In this document: positions 1 to 5,891 of the stretch, in pieces
Layout: each line of letters opens with the position of its first letter
Numbering within the stretch: the first letter of the stretch is position 1
Assembly: GCA_009992615.1 (NCBI GenBank)
Contig: JAACVA010000239.1
Location: 1 to 10,812 of the forward strand
Direction of reading: 5' to 3'
DNA: 10,812 nt
Source of the DNA: Rhodobacterales bacterium
GTDB taxonomy: Bacteria; Pseudomonadota; Alphaproteobacteria; Rhodobacterales; Rhodobacteraceae
The notes under the pieces: model-generated
Told to the model about the DNA's origin: nothing
The model's database searches: none
What the model saw: the letters and a program-made list of their open reading frames with translations, nothing else
Made by a program: the position numbers and the translations under genes

Positions 1-532
1 ACTTCAGGGGTCGCTGAACCGCGAAACCTTTACCGAATCACTGCTGGGCGCCACCCGCACCAGCGCAATGATCGCGCTGATCCTGATGGGGGCGGCGTTC
101 CTGTCGCTGTCCATGGGGTTCACCGGGTTGCCAAGGGCGCTGGCCGGCTGGATCGCTCAGTTCAACCTGTCGCCGATCGCCCTGATCGCGGCGCTGACGG
201 TGTTTTACATCATCGTCGGCATGTTCCTCGATGGCATCTCGGCGGTGGTCCTGACCATGGCGATCATCGAGCCGATGATCCGCGCGGCGGGAATTGATCT
301 GATCTGGTTCGGCATCTTCATTGTGGTCGTGGTGGAAATGGCGCAGATCACACCGCCCATCGGGTTCAACCTGTTCGTGCTGCAAGGCATGACGAAACAC
401 GACATCACCTATATCGCCAAGACCGCCCTGCCGATGTTTGCGATCATGGTGTTGATGGTGATCGTGATGGTGGTGTTTCCGGGGCTGGCCACCTGGCTGC
501 CCGAACAGCTGATGGGCGCGCCCCGGCCATAA
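1..532 (+). CDS. dctM: TRAP transporter large permease, DctM family (C-terminal part)
   Basis: The reading frame is open from the left edge (first full codon at base 2) to a TAA at 530-532. It gives about 176 residues, so the gene starts outside the window; a full DctM subunit has roughly 430 residues or more. The fragment is almost entirely hydrophobic, with about four or five membrane segments. It carries the family-typical stretch EMAQITPPIGFNLFVLQG near the middle. DctM proteins are the inner-membrane, sodium-coupled channel subunit of tripartite ATP-independent periplasmic transporters and work with a small membrane subunit (DctQ) and a periplasmic binding protein (DctP). Those partners, if present, would lie upstream and are not visible, so the substrate cannot be told. 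The gene converges with sufE, leaving 9 bp between the stop codons. The family call is firm; the symbol is used in the family sense only. Confidence 0.93.
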   Translation, partial: LQGSLNRETFTESLLGATRTSAMIALILMGAAFLSLSMGFTGLPRALAGWIAQFNLSPIALIAALTVFYIIVGMFLDGISAVVLTMAIIEPMIRAAGIDLIWFGIFIVVVVEMAQITPPIGFNLFVLQGMTKHDITYIAKTALPMFAIMVLMVIVMVVFPGLATWLPEQLMGAPRP

Positions 533-541
533 ACCCTGCCT

Positions 542-955
542 TCAGCCGTTGTTCTGGACCGCAATCGAGCGCAGGCGTTCGACCATGGCACGCAGGCCGT
601 TGCTGCGTTGGGCTGACAAATGGTCGTTCAGGCCCAGCCGCCCCAGCTCGGCCACCGCATCAACGCGCGTCACCTGATCCAGCGGCAGGCCAGAATACAG
701 CGCACGCAACACGGCGATCAGCCCCTTGACGATCATCGCGTCGCTGTCGCCCTCGAATGTCAGGACGCCCTGTTCGACACGGGGCACCAGCCAGACCTGG
801 CTGGCACAGCCTTCAACCTTGGTGGCCGGAACTTTCAACGCGTCATCCAGAGGTGGCAGGGCGCGCCCGATCTCGATGACATGGCGATAGCGATCTTCCC
901 AATCGTCAAGGAATTCGAAGGTTTCGGCAATTTCTTCAAAGGCGGCGGTGGCCAT
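542..955 (-). CDS. sufE: SufE family cysteine desulfuration protein
   Basis: The 137-residue product matches the usual length of SufE (about 138 in E. coli). SufE takes the persulfide sulfur from a SufS-type cysteine desulfurase and passes it to the SufBCD scaffold for Fe-S cluster assembly in the cytoplasm. The sulfur-accepting cysteine is Cys50 in VEGCASQVW, equivalent to Cys51 in the E. coli CxSQVW motif. The ATG at 953-955 is chosen because a strong Shine-Dalgarno GGGGGA lies 6 bases before it and the protein then begins at the expected N-terminus; an upstream TTG at 1009 would add 18 residues unlike the family. No other suf gene is seen here, so this is a stand-alone sufE. It is divergent from the lipoprotein gene and convergent with dctM. 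Confidence 0.94.
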   Translation of the reverse strand: MATAAFEEIAETFEFLDDWEDRYRHVIEIGRALPPLDDALKVPATKVEGCASQVWLVPRVEQGVLTFEGDSDAMIVKGLIAVLRALYSGLPLDQVTRVDAVAELGRLGLNDHLSAQRSNGLRAMVERLRSIAVQNNG

Positions 956-981
956 GGCGTTCCCCCAATTGTCATGCGTCA

Positions 982-1009
982 GGGATAGCGCTGTGGGCGG
1001 TGGGGACAA
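982..1009 (-). promoter_or_regulatory. Possible promoter of sufE
   Basis: Read on the - strand, TTGTCC (1004-1009) and TATCCC (982-987) are separated by 16 bases and lie just upstream of the sufE ribosome binding site. This fits the -35/-10 pattern of housekeeping promoters in alphaproteobacteria. The match is by eye only and the gap between the divergent genes is short, so this is tentative. Confidence 0.35.
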
Positions 1010-1068
1010 GGCTTTTCAACCGGTCCGCTTTCGGCTAACCCGATAACAATGATGTGGGAGAATTGGCC

Positions 1069-1542
1069 ATGACACGGGCGTTGATTGCAACGGTTCTGAT
1101 CCTGGGCACGTTGGCCGGCTGTGGGCGCGTGGCCGAGTCACGGTTGAATCCGTTCAACTGGTTCGGCAACAGCCGCTCAACCGCGACGCTGGAGCCTGAA
1201 AGCGGCTATGCCATCGCCGAGGCAGACCGCCGCCGCATGGTCGATCAGGTGACTGAATTGCAGATCGAGCGCACGCCGGGGGGGGCAATCATCCGGGCAA
1301 CCGGCCTGCCGGTGGAACAGGGCTATTACGACGGTGAACTGGTGTCGCTCAGCGATGGTGAGCCGGTGAACGGCGTTCTGGAATACCACTTCCGCATTCG
1401 CCCACCTCTGACCCCTACCCGCGTGTCCACCGTCCGGTCGCGCGAGGTGGTGGTAGGCCTGTTCATTTCAAATCAAAAGCTGGCCGAAGTCCGCGAAATC
1501 CGCGTGATCGCCCAGCGTAACACCCGCGCCGTCCGCCGCTGA
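1069..1542 (+). CDS. Predicted lipoprotein of unknown function
   Basis: The product has 157 residues and begins with a clear lipoprotein signal peptide: MTR, a hydrophobic run, then the lipobox LAGC with the acylated cysteine at position 18. The residue after the cysteine is Gly rather than Asp, so by the E. coli rule outer-membrane sorting would be expected. The mature part has a tryptophan/asparagine-rich patch (NPFNWFGNSRS, about residues 30-40), then a mixed alpha/beta region with many charged residues and an arginine-rich tail. I recognise no catalytic motif. The ATG at 1069 is preferred over a GTG at 1054 because GGGAG (1056-1060) lies 8 bases before the ATG. It is transcribed divergently from sufE and convergently with rnd. 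It resembles conserved short lipoproteins of the Rhodobacterales, but I cannot name a family or function. Confidence 0.85.
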   Translation: MTRALIATVLILGTLAGCGRVAESRLNPFNWFGNSRSTATLEPESGYAIAEADRRRMVDQVTELQIERTPGGAIIRATGLPVEQGYYDGELVSLSDGEPVNGVLEYHFRIRPPLTPTRVSTVRSREVVVGLFISNQKLAEVREIRVIAQRNTRAVRR

Positions 1543-1546
1543 CCCC

Positions 1547-1562
1547 GGCGGCCAGCGCCGCC
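1547..1562. terminator. Stem-loop between convergent stop codons, possible bidirectional terminator
   Basis: GGCGGC (1547-1552), loop CAGC, and GCCGCC (1557-1562) form a perfect six-base-pair, all-GC stem with a four-base loop. It sits exactly between the TGA of the lipoprotein gene (1540-1542) and the stop of rnd (1563-1565). Neither side has the T-run of a classical intrinsic terminator, so it may only pause polymerase or protect transcript ends. Confidence 0.35.
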
Positions 1563-2720
1563 TCAGATTTCAAAAACGTCCACCGTTTGGCCACGCGCGA
1601 CAAGACCCACCTCGCCGTTGCACAGGCGCAGCGCATCATCGCCAAAAACCTTGCGCCGCCAACCGCGCAATGCGACGACATCACGCTCGCCCCCGGCGAT
1701 GGCATCCAGATCGGCCGATGTCGCAATCAACTTGCTTGCCACGCCCGCCGTTTCCGACTTGGCCTTCAGCAACACCCGCAGCATATCGGCAATCGCCGGG
1801 TTGATCTGAAGGTTGTCGCGCGACGTGTCCGGCTTGGGAAAGGTTTTCGGATCGGCGGCCAGCCCGGCGGATACTGCGGCAAGGATACCCTCGGCGATGT
1901 CGCCCTTGCGCGCTTCACGCAGCAACAGGCGCGAGCGGCCCAGATCCACCAGATTTACCGGCTTGGTCGAGGCCAGTTCCAACAGCGCGTCATCCTTGTA
2001 AACCCGGCCGCGCGGGATGTTCGCATCACGCGCAAAGGTTTCACGGAACTGCGCCAGCTCTTTCACGATCGCCATGAAGCGGCCCGAATTGGTGCGCGTT
2101 TTCACCCGGCGCCACGCCTCTTGCGGCACGACGGTATAGGTGGCCGGATCGGTCAGCACCGCCAATTCTTCCTCGACCCACTCCTGGCGGCCCGATTTCT
2201 TCAGGTCGCGCGCCAGATATTCGTAAACGTCGCGCAGATGCGTCACATCCGCCAAGGCATAGATCTTTTGCGCATCCGTCAAAGGCCGGCGCGACCAGTC
2301 GGTAAAACGCGATGTCTTGTCCACCCCTTCATGGGCAATCTTGCGCACCAGCGTTTCATAGCCGACCTGTTCGCCAAAGCCACAGACCATCGCCGCAACC
2401 TGGGTGTCAAACAAAGGTTGCGGAAAAACATCGCCTTCGACAAAGAAGATTTCAAGATCCTGCCGGGCGGCGTGAAACACCTTCACGACGCTGGTGTCGC
2501 GGAACAGATCGTAAAGCGGTTCCAACGACAGCCCGTCGACCAGCGGATCGACCAGAACCGCGTCCTCATCGGCGTCGCCGGGCACGGCCATCTGGATCAG
2601 GCACAGCTTGGAATAATAGGTGCGTTCGCGCAGAAACTCGGTGTCCAGCGTGACATAGGGATGTGCGCGTGCGCGGGTGCAGAACCCTTGCAGCGCCTCG
2701 GTGGTTGTTATGGTGATCAT
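1563..2720 (-). CDS. rnd: Ribonuclease D
   Basis: The 385-residue product is an RNase D, a 3'-5' exoribonuclease that trims the 3' ends of tRNA precursors and other small RNAs. The DEDDy exonuclease core is complete: Exo I TLDTEFL with Asp26 and Glu28, Exo II FHAARQDLE with Asp88, and Exo III YALADVTHL with Tyr154 and Asp158. A helical region at about residues 210-290 fits the HRDC nucleic-acid-binding domain, and the C-terminal GWRRKVFG segment is also typical. Length fits the family (375 in E. coli). The ATG at 2718-2720 is used because the protein then starts just before the conserved exonuclease domain; a further upstream in-frame ATG would add 21 residues with no family resemblance. The ribosome binding site is weak. 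It lies 73 bp downstream of purN on the same strand and is probably the last gene of a purM-purN-rnd unit. Confidence 0.96.
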   Translation of the reverse strand: MITITTTEALQGFCTRARAHPYVTLDTEFLRERTYYSKLCLIQMAVPGDADEDAVLVDPLVDGLSLEPLYDLFRDTSVVKVFHAARQDLEIFFVEGDVFPQPLFDTQVAAMVCGFGEQVGYETLVRKIAHEGVDKTSRFTDWSRRPLTDAQKIYALADVTHLRDVYEYLARDLKKSGRQEWVEEELAVLTDPATYTVVPQEAWRRVKTRTNSGRFMAIVKELAQFRETFARDANIPRGRVYKDDALLELASTKPVNLVDLGRSRLLLREARKGDIAEGILAAVSAGLAADPKTFPKPDTSRDNLQINPAIADMLRVLLKAKSETAGVASKLIATSADLDAIAGGERDVVALRGWRRKVFGDDALRLCNGEVGLVARGQTVDVFEI

Positions 2721-2793
2721 TGGGGTGATCTTTGTCCGTTCTCTTGCCCCGGCTAAGCGATGTGATAGGCAATCGCGCGGCAAAAGGAAAGCC

Positions 2794-3390
2794 TCAGGTC
2801 ATCAGGATCGGCGCAAGATCACCCTTGGCAAAACGGCGCAGCACAGCGGGATACAACCGATGCTCGGCCTCGAGGACCCGCGCCGCCAGCGTCTGTTCGG
2901 TGTCACCGGGCAAAACCGGCACCCGCGCCTGCCCGCGAATCGGGCCATCGTCCAATTCTGCCGTCACCTCGTGCACGGTGCACCCCGCCTCGGCATCGCC
3001 CGCAGCGATGGCGCGGGCATGGGTGTGCAGCCCCTTGTAAAGCGGCAAAAGCGACGGATGGGTGTTCAGCATCCGCCCCGACCAACGGTCGATGAACCCC
3101 GGCGTGAGGATGCGCATGAACCCGGCCAGACACAAAATCTCGGCCCCCGCCGCGATCAGCCGATCGTGCACCGCATCCTCGAACGCGGCGCGGTTGCCGT
3201 GAAACGGTCGGTGATCCACAACAGCGGTGGGCACGCCCAGTTCAGCGGCCCGCGCCAGCCCGCCTGCGTCGGGGCGGTTGGACAAGACAAGAACCGGGCG
3301 CGCCGCATGATCGCCCTCCAGCATACTGCGCACCAGCGCCACCATGTTGGAACCGCCCCCCGACAGCAGGATCGCAACCCGACGTGTCAC
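2794..3390 (-). CDS. purN: Phosphoribosylglycinamide formyltransferase (GAR transformylase)
   Basis: The 198-residue enzyme transfers a formyl group from 10-formyltetrahydrofolate to glycinamide ribonucleotide, the third step of purine synthesis. The N-terminal phosphate-binding loop LLSGGGSNM is present, followed by LAGFMRIL and the catalytic set Asn109 and His111 in LNTHPSLLP with Asp147 in AELDDGP, matching Asn106, His108 and Asp144 of the E. coli enzyme. The start is taken as GTG at 3388-3390. It overlaps the purM stop in a GTGA junction and gives the expected N-terminus MTRRVAIL; a TTG 15 bases upstream is in frame but less likely. There is no clear Shine-Dalgarno sequence before the GTG, consistent with translation coupled to purM. 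Confidence 0.97.
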   Translation of the reverse strand: MTRRVAILLSGGGSNMVALVRSMLEGDHAARPVLVLSNRPDAGGLARAAELGVPTAVVDHRPFHGNRAAFEDAVHDRLIAAGAEILCLAGFMRILTPGFIDRWSGRMLNTHPSLLPLYKGLHTHARAIAAGDAEAGCTVHEVTAELDDGPIRGQARVPVLPGDTEQTLAARVLEAEHRLYPAVLRRFAKGDLAPILMT

Positions 3391-4433
3391 GCCAGACTGC
3401 CGCAAAAGCGCACGCCCGGCCCATCACTGACCTCGCCGAGATTGCACACAGTCTCACCCGCCGCGCGCAGATCATCGGCCAGGGCAACCGCCCGGCCTGC
3501 TTCAACCACGAGAACCATTCCGATGCCGCAGTTGAAGGTCTTGAGCATTTCGTCAGGCGCAATGCCCCCCTGCTGCGCCAGCCAGCCGAACACGCCGGGC
3601 AGTACCCAACTGTCGAGATCAATCTCGACACCCAACCCTTCGGGCAAGACACGCGGCACGTTTTCCGTAAGGCCGCCGCCGGTGATATGCGCGGCGCCAT
3701 GCACCCCCCCGGTGCGGATTGCCGCCAGCACCGGCCGCACATACAGCCGCGTCGGCGTCAACAACGCAGCGCCCAGCGTGCCCTCGGCCCAGGGGCAAGG
3801 CGCATCCCAGCCAAGCCCCGAACGATCAACAATCCGGCGCACCAGAGAAAAACCGTTGGAATGCACCCCGTTTGAGGCCAGCCCCAACAGGTGATCGCCA
3901 ACCCGCACATCTGCGGGCAACGCCTTGCCCCGCTCCATCGCTCCCACGGCAAACCCCGCCAGATCGAAATCGCCACCATGGTACATGCCCGGCATTTCCG
4001 CCGTCTCACCGCCAATCAAGGCGCAGCCCGATTGCGCGCAGCCCCGCGCGATGCCCTCGATTACCTGCGCTGCGCCGTCAACATCCAGCTTGGCCGTAGC
4101 AAAATAGTCGAGAAAAAACAAAGGCTCGGCACCCTGACAGATCAGATCGTTGACACACATCGCCACCAGATCAACGCCCACGCCCGAGACGAGGCCGGTG
4201 TCGATCGCAATGCGCAGCTTTGTGCCCACCCCATCTGTCGCCGCCACCAGCACCGGATCGTCATATCCCGCCGCCTTCAGGTCGAACAGCCCACCAAACC
4301 CGCCCAGCCCCGCCATCACGCCGGGGCGGTCGGTGGATTTCGCCGCCGGTTTGATCCGCTCGACCAGGGCGTTGCCCGCGTCTATGTCCACGCCCGCCGC
4401 CGCATAGGTCAGCCCGCTTTTGCCTGACGTCAT
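3387..4433 (-). CDS. purM: Phosphoribosylformylglycinamidine cyclo-ligase (AIR synthetase)
   Basis: The 348-residue protein closes the imidazole ring of FGAM using ATP to give aminoimidazole ribonucleotide, the fifth step of purine synthesis. Family motifs appear in order: ATDGVGTKL (about residues 65-73), LIGGETAEMPG (139-149), ASNGVHSNGFSL (186-197), HITGGGLTENVPR (249-261) and NCGIGMVL (301-308). The length matches E. coli PurM (345). The ATG at 4431-4433 is chosen because the protein then begins MTSGKSGLTY, as in related enzymes, with an AGGGG ribosome binding site about 9 bases upstream. It is the first gene of the purM-purN-rnd unit; its stop codon overlaps the purN start by four bases, so the two pathway enzymes should be made in a fixed ratio. 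Confidence 0.98.
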   Translation of the reverse strand: MTSGKSGLTYAAAGVDIDAGNALVERIKPAAKSTDRPGVMAGLGGFGGLFDLKAAGYDDPVLVAATDGVGTKLRIAIDTGLVSGVGVDLVAMCVNDLICQGAEPLFFLDYFATAKLDVDGAAQVIEGIARGCAQSGCALIGGETAEMPGMYHGGDFDLAGFAVGAMERGKALPADVRVGDHLLGLASNGVHSNGFSLVRRIVDRSGLGWDAPCPWAEGTLGAALLTPTRLYVRPVLAAIRTGGVHGAAHITGGGLTENVPRVLPEGLGVEIDLDSWVLPGVFGWLAQQGGIAPDEMLKTFNCGIGMVLVVEAGRAVALADDLRAAGETVCNLGEVSDGPGVRFCGSLA

Positions 4434-4509
4434 GTCTTCGTCCCCTGTGATCTCGCCGGGCCTTAGACGATATGACAGGTTGGTGCAACGCAGTTGGACC
4501 GCCATGCAT

Positions 4510-4540
4510 CACATTGCACCGATATGCAGGGCGCAATGTG
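4510..4540. repeat. Interrupted inverted repeat upstream of purM
   Basis: CACATTGC (4510-4517) and its exact reverse complement GCAATGTG (4533-4540) flank a 15-base spacer. The repeat centres about 90 bases upstream of the purM start and lies far from the tRNA promoter. Arms separated by about two helical turns would suit a dimeric regulator. No T-run follows, so it is unlikely to be a terminator. Function is unproven. Confidence 0.35.
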
Positions 4541-4686
4541 GGTCAGGCCTGCTCTGGCGGCGGCGGCCAGTGGGCGTTCGGCCACCACAGGTATCGTTGT
4601 TTTTTCGGATGCTGCTGCACCGTGGTCGGCACATTCAGCCGGCATCGTATCCCTGACGCAAACGCCGGATCAAGCGCGTTCATGTC

Positions 4687-4714
4687 TTGACCCGTGCGCC
4701 TGCTCTGCTATCCA
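4687..4714 (+). promoter_or_regulatory. Promoter of the tRNA gene
   Basis: TTGACC (4687-4692) and TATCCA (4709-4714) are separated by 16 bases, and the tRNA begins 12 bases after the -10 box. Both boxes fit the housekeeping promoter consensus of alphaproteobacteria, where TTGAC is the strongest element. Position and spacing support it well. Confidence 0.65.
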
Positions 4715-4725
4715 ACGCAGATAAG

Positions 4726-4802
4726 GGGCCTGTAGCTCAACTGGTTAGAGCAGAGCGCTCATAACGCTTTGGTTGCGGGTTCAAGTCCTGCCGGGCCTAC
4801 CA
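4726..4802 (+). tRNA. tRNA with CAT anticodon, probably tRNA-Ile2, otherwise elongator tRNA-Met
   Basis: The 77 bases fold into a full cloverleaf: acceptor GGGCCTG with CGGGCCT, D stem GCTC/GAGC, anticodon stem GAGCG/CGCTT with loop CTCATAA (anticodon CAT at 4760-4762), five-base variable loop, T stem GCGGG/CCTGC with loop TTCAAGT, discriminator A and an encoded CCA. It is not the initiator: the first pair is not a C/A mismatch and the anticodon stem lacks the three G-C pairs. The pairs C4-G69 and C5-G68 are ones that the lysidine synthetase TilS uses to recognise tRNA-Ile2, which would then read AUA codons. This favours Ile2 over elongator Met but does not prove it. The first acceptor pair is a G1-U72 wobble, an oddity. 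Mobile-element remains begin right after the gene. Confidence 0.95.
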
Positions 4803-4838
4803 AAAGTCTAGCGGTAGATGATGAAATCAGCGTGTTGA

Positions 4839-5668
4839 AGAAGTGTCTGGCCGGAGCAGGTTGCGGCCGTTGCGAGTCGGGATTACCTTGAGAAAGGTCA
4901 TACGAACCGGGCGGCAACGGCGCAGTTCCGGGTTTCGGTCAAGCTTGTGAACGACATGGTCATCCTGAAGCGCTAGACGGATGCGCTGGAAGCCAAGCCA
5001 CACGGCAACGGCGGCGGTCACGGCGTCTGGCTGGCGTGGTGGGCTGGAACGGGCGGCGGACCACGAAAAGGCGCGACCTGACCCTTGACGAGCCGGTGGC
5101 CGAGCTGCGCAAAGGGCTTGGGGTCGAGGTCCCCCGCGTCTCGGTCTGGCGCTGCCTGCGCTGTCGAGCATAAGCGGCCTGATGTCGCGGCGGCCCGCCA
5201 TGTCTGGATCGGTCACAGGCAGCCTTTCATGCGCAATATGCTGCAAAGACTTGGAATTTTCGACGAAGCGTCCCACAAGACCAACATCGCCAAGACCACC
5301 GGATGGGCGCCCAGCGGGGCGCGGCTCGTCAATCACGCCCCTTTCGGTCATTGGCAGACGCAAACCTCCATCGCTGCCCTACGCCATGACCGGCACGATG
5401 CGCCTTGGGTGATCGGCGGCGCGATGAACCGCAAGTTCTTCGACCGCGGTATCGAAACCCAACTGGCACCGACCCTGCAAAAGGGTGACGTGACCATCCT
5501 CGACAGCCTCAGTACCCACAAGAATCCGAAGGCCGCCACCCAGTTGAAACACATTGGCGAATGGTTGCGTTGTTCGGGGAAAACCGTCCACTGGACACTT
5601 ATCTTCCGCTCCAACCTGCCGTCAAACTCAAGACCCTGATCCGAAAAGCGGCAGCCAGAACTTATGAC
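4839..5668 (+). pseudogene. IS630-family transposase, degenerate
   Basis: Pieces of one IS630-family transposase can be joined across frames. An N-terminal helix-turn-helix part reads RDYLEKGHTNRAATAQF and VSVKLVNDMVILKR, then stops at a TAG (4974-4976). LAGVVGWNGRR and LTLDEPVAEL follow in another frame, ending at a TAA (5171-5173). The longest piece (about 5169-5590) returns to the first frame and holds RQPFMRNMLQRLGIFDEAS, KTTGWAPSGARLVNHAPFGH and the first two catalytic aspartates, in FDEAS (codon 5262-5264) and ILDSLSTHK (5502-5504). A last shift leads to YLPLQPAVKLKTL and RKAAARTYD. The segment that should hold the third catalytic residue, the glutamate of the PYSPDLNPIE motif, is deleted between YLP and KLKTL. 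The family C-terminus after RTYD is missing. With several frameshifts, two internal stops and an incomplete DDE triad, this cannot be active. Confidence 0.87.
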
Positions 5669-5690
5669 CGTTGTGGCAGGTTTATTGGAT

Positions 5691-5789
5691 TCACGTTTGA
5701 AGTGAGACGGTTGATTTGATGGCCGCGCGGTCATCGGTCATAGCTTCTGCCGGGGTCTTCCATCGCAGTGTCTGGGTTCGGCCGCGGTG
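5691..5789 (-). pseudogene. C-terminal remnant of a probable IS30-family transposase
   Basis: On the - strand about 32 codons run into a TGA (5691-5693) and include RTQTLRWKTPAEAM, then DDRAAIKSTVSLQT. The pattern RxRxTLxWKTPAEA close to the end of the protein resembles the C-terminus of IS30-type transposases (for example RPRKTLGWKTPAEA). Upstream codons soon lose resemblance and there is no start, so only the end of the gene survives. It lies about 22 bases beyond the point where the IS630 similarity breaks off, suggesting that one element cut into the other. The IS family is a judgement from a short motif. Confidence 0.5.
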
Positions 5790-5891
5790 CTTGATTCCTA
5801 AAAATGAAATGCTTTCATCGTCCAATTAAACACTACGATTTTGGAAATCATCGGGTGTAATTTCCTGTGTACGCTCACTTTCGAGGTATCG
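5790..5891. other. AT-rich spacer downstream of the PPDK-like gene
   Basis: About 100 bases, visibly richer in A and T than the surroundings, lie between the transposase scrap and the stop codon of the PPDK-like gene. On the - strand a small hairpin ATGAAA-GCA-TTTCAT (5804-5818) is followed by TTTTTA. It has the layout of an intrinsic terminator for the glyS operon, but its stem is almost all A-T and would be weak. Nothing else is recognisable. Confidence 0.3.

Larger units (their letters stand above)
4434..4725. other. Intergenic region between purM and the tRNA gene, no convincing gene
   Basis: These 292 bases lie between two divergent transcription units. Short open frames on both strands lack ribosome binding sites, GC-rich third positions and recognisable motifs. 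What can be seen is the interrupted inverted repeat at 4510-4540 and the tRNA promoter at 4687-4714. A purM promoter must also lie here, but I could not pick one out with confidence. Confidence 0.5.

Noticed and set aside
4571..4607. GC-rich partial hairpin followed by a T6 run, as a possible terminator.
   Set aside because: The stem is imperfect and the T-run lies well over ten bases beyond it; no gene on the + strand ends here.
4463..4645. A 60-codon open frame on the - strand upstream of purM (starting MPAECADHG).
   Set aside because: No ribosome binding site, mixed third-position bases unlike the neighbouring genes, and no recognisable motif; it also runs through the inverted repeat.
5085..5639. 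A long + strand frame that could be called an intact 184-residue transposase.
   Set aside because: Only its middle matches the IS630 family. Its beginning (before about 5169) and end (after about 5590) are out of frame with the neighbouring family segments, so it is one piece of a broken gene.
4803..5891. A possible attachment-site repeat of the tRNA 3' end marking a genomic island.
   Set aside because: I looked for a second copy of the tRNA T-arm and acceptor sequence in the following 1.1 kb and saw none; no integrase gene is present.
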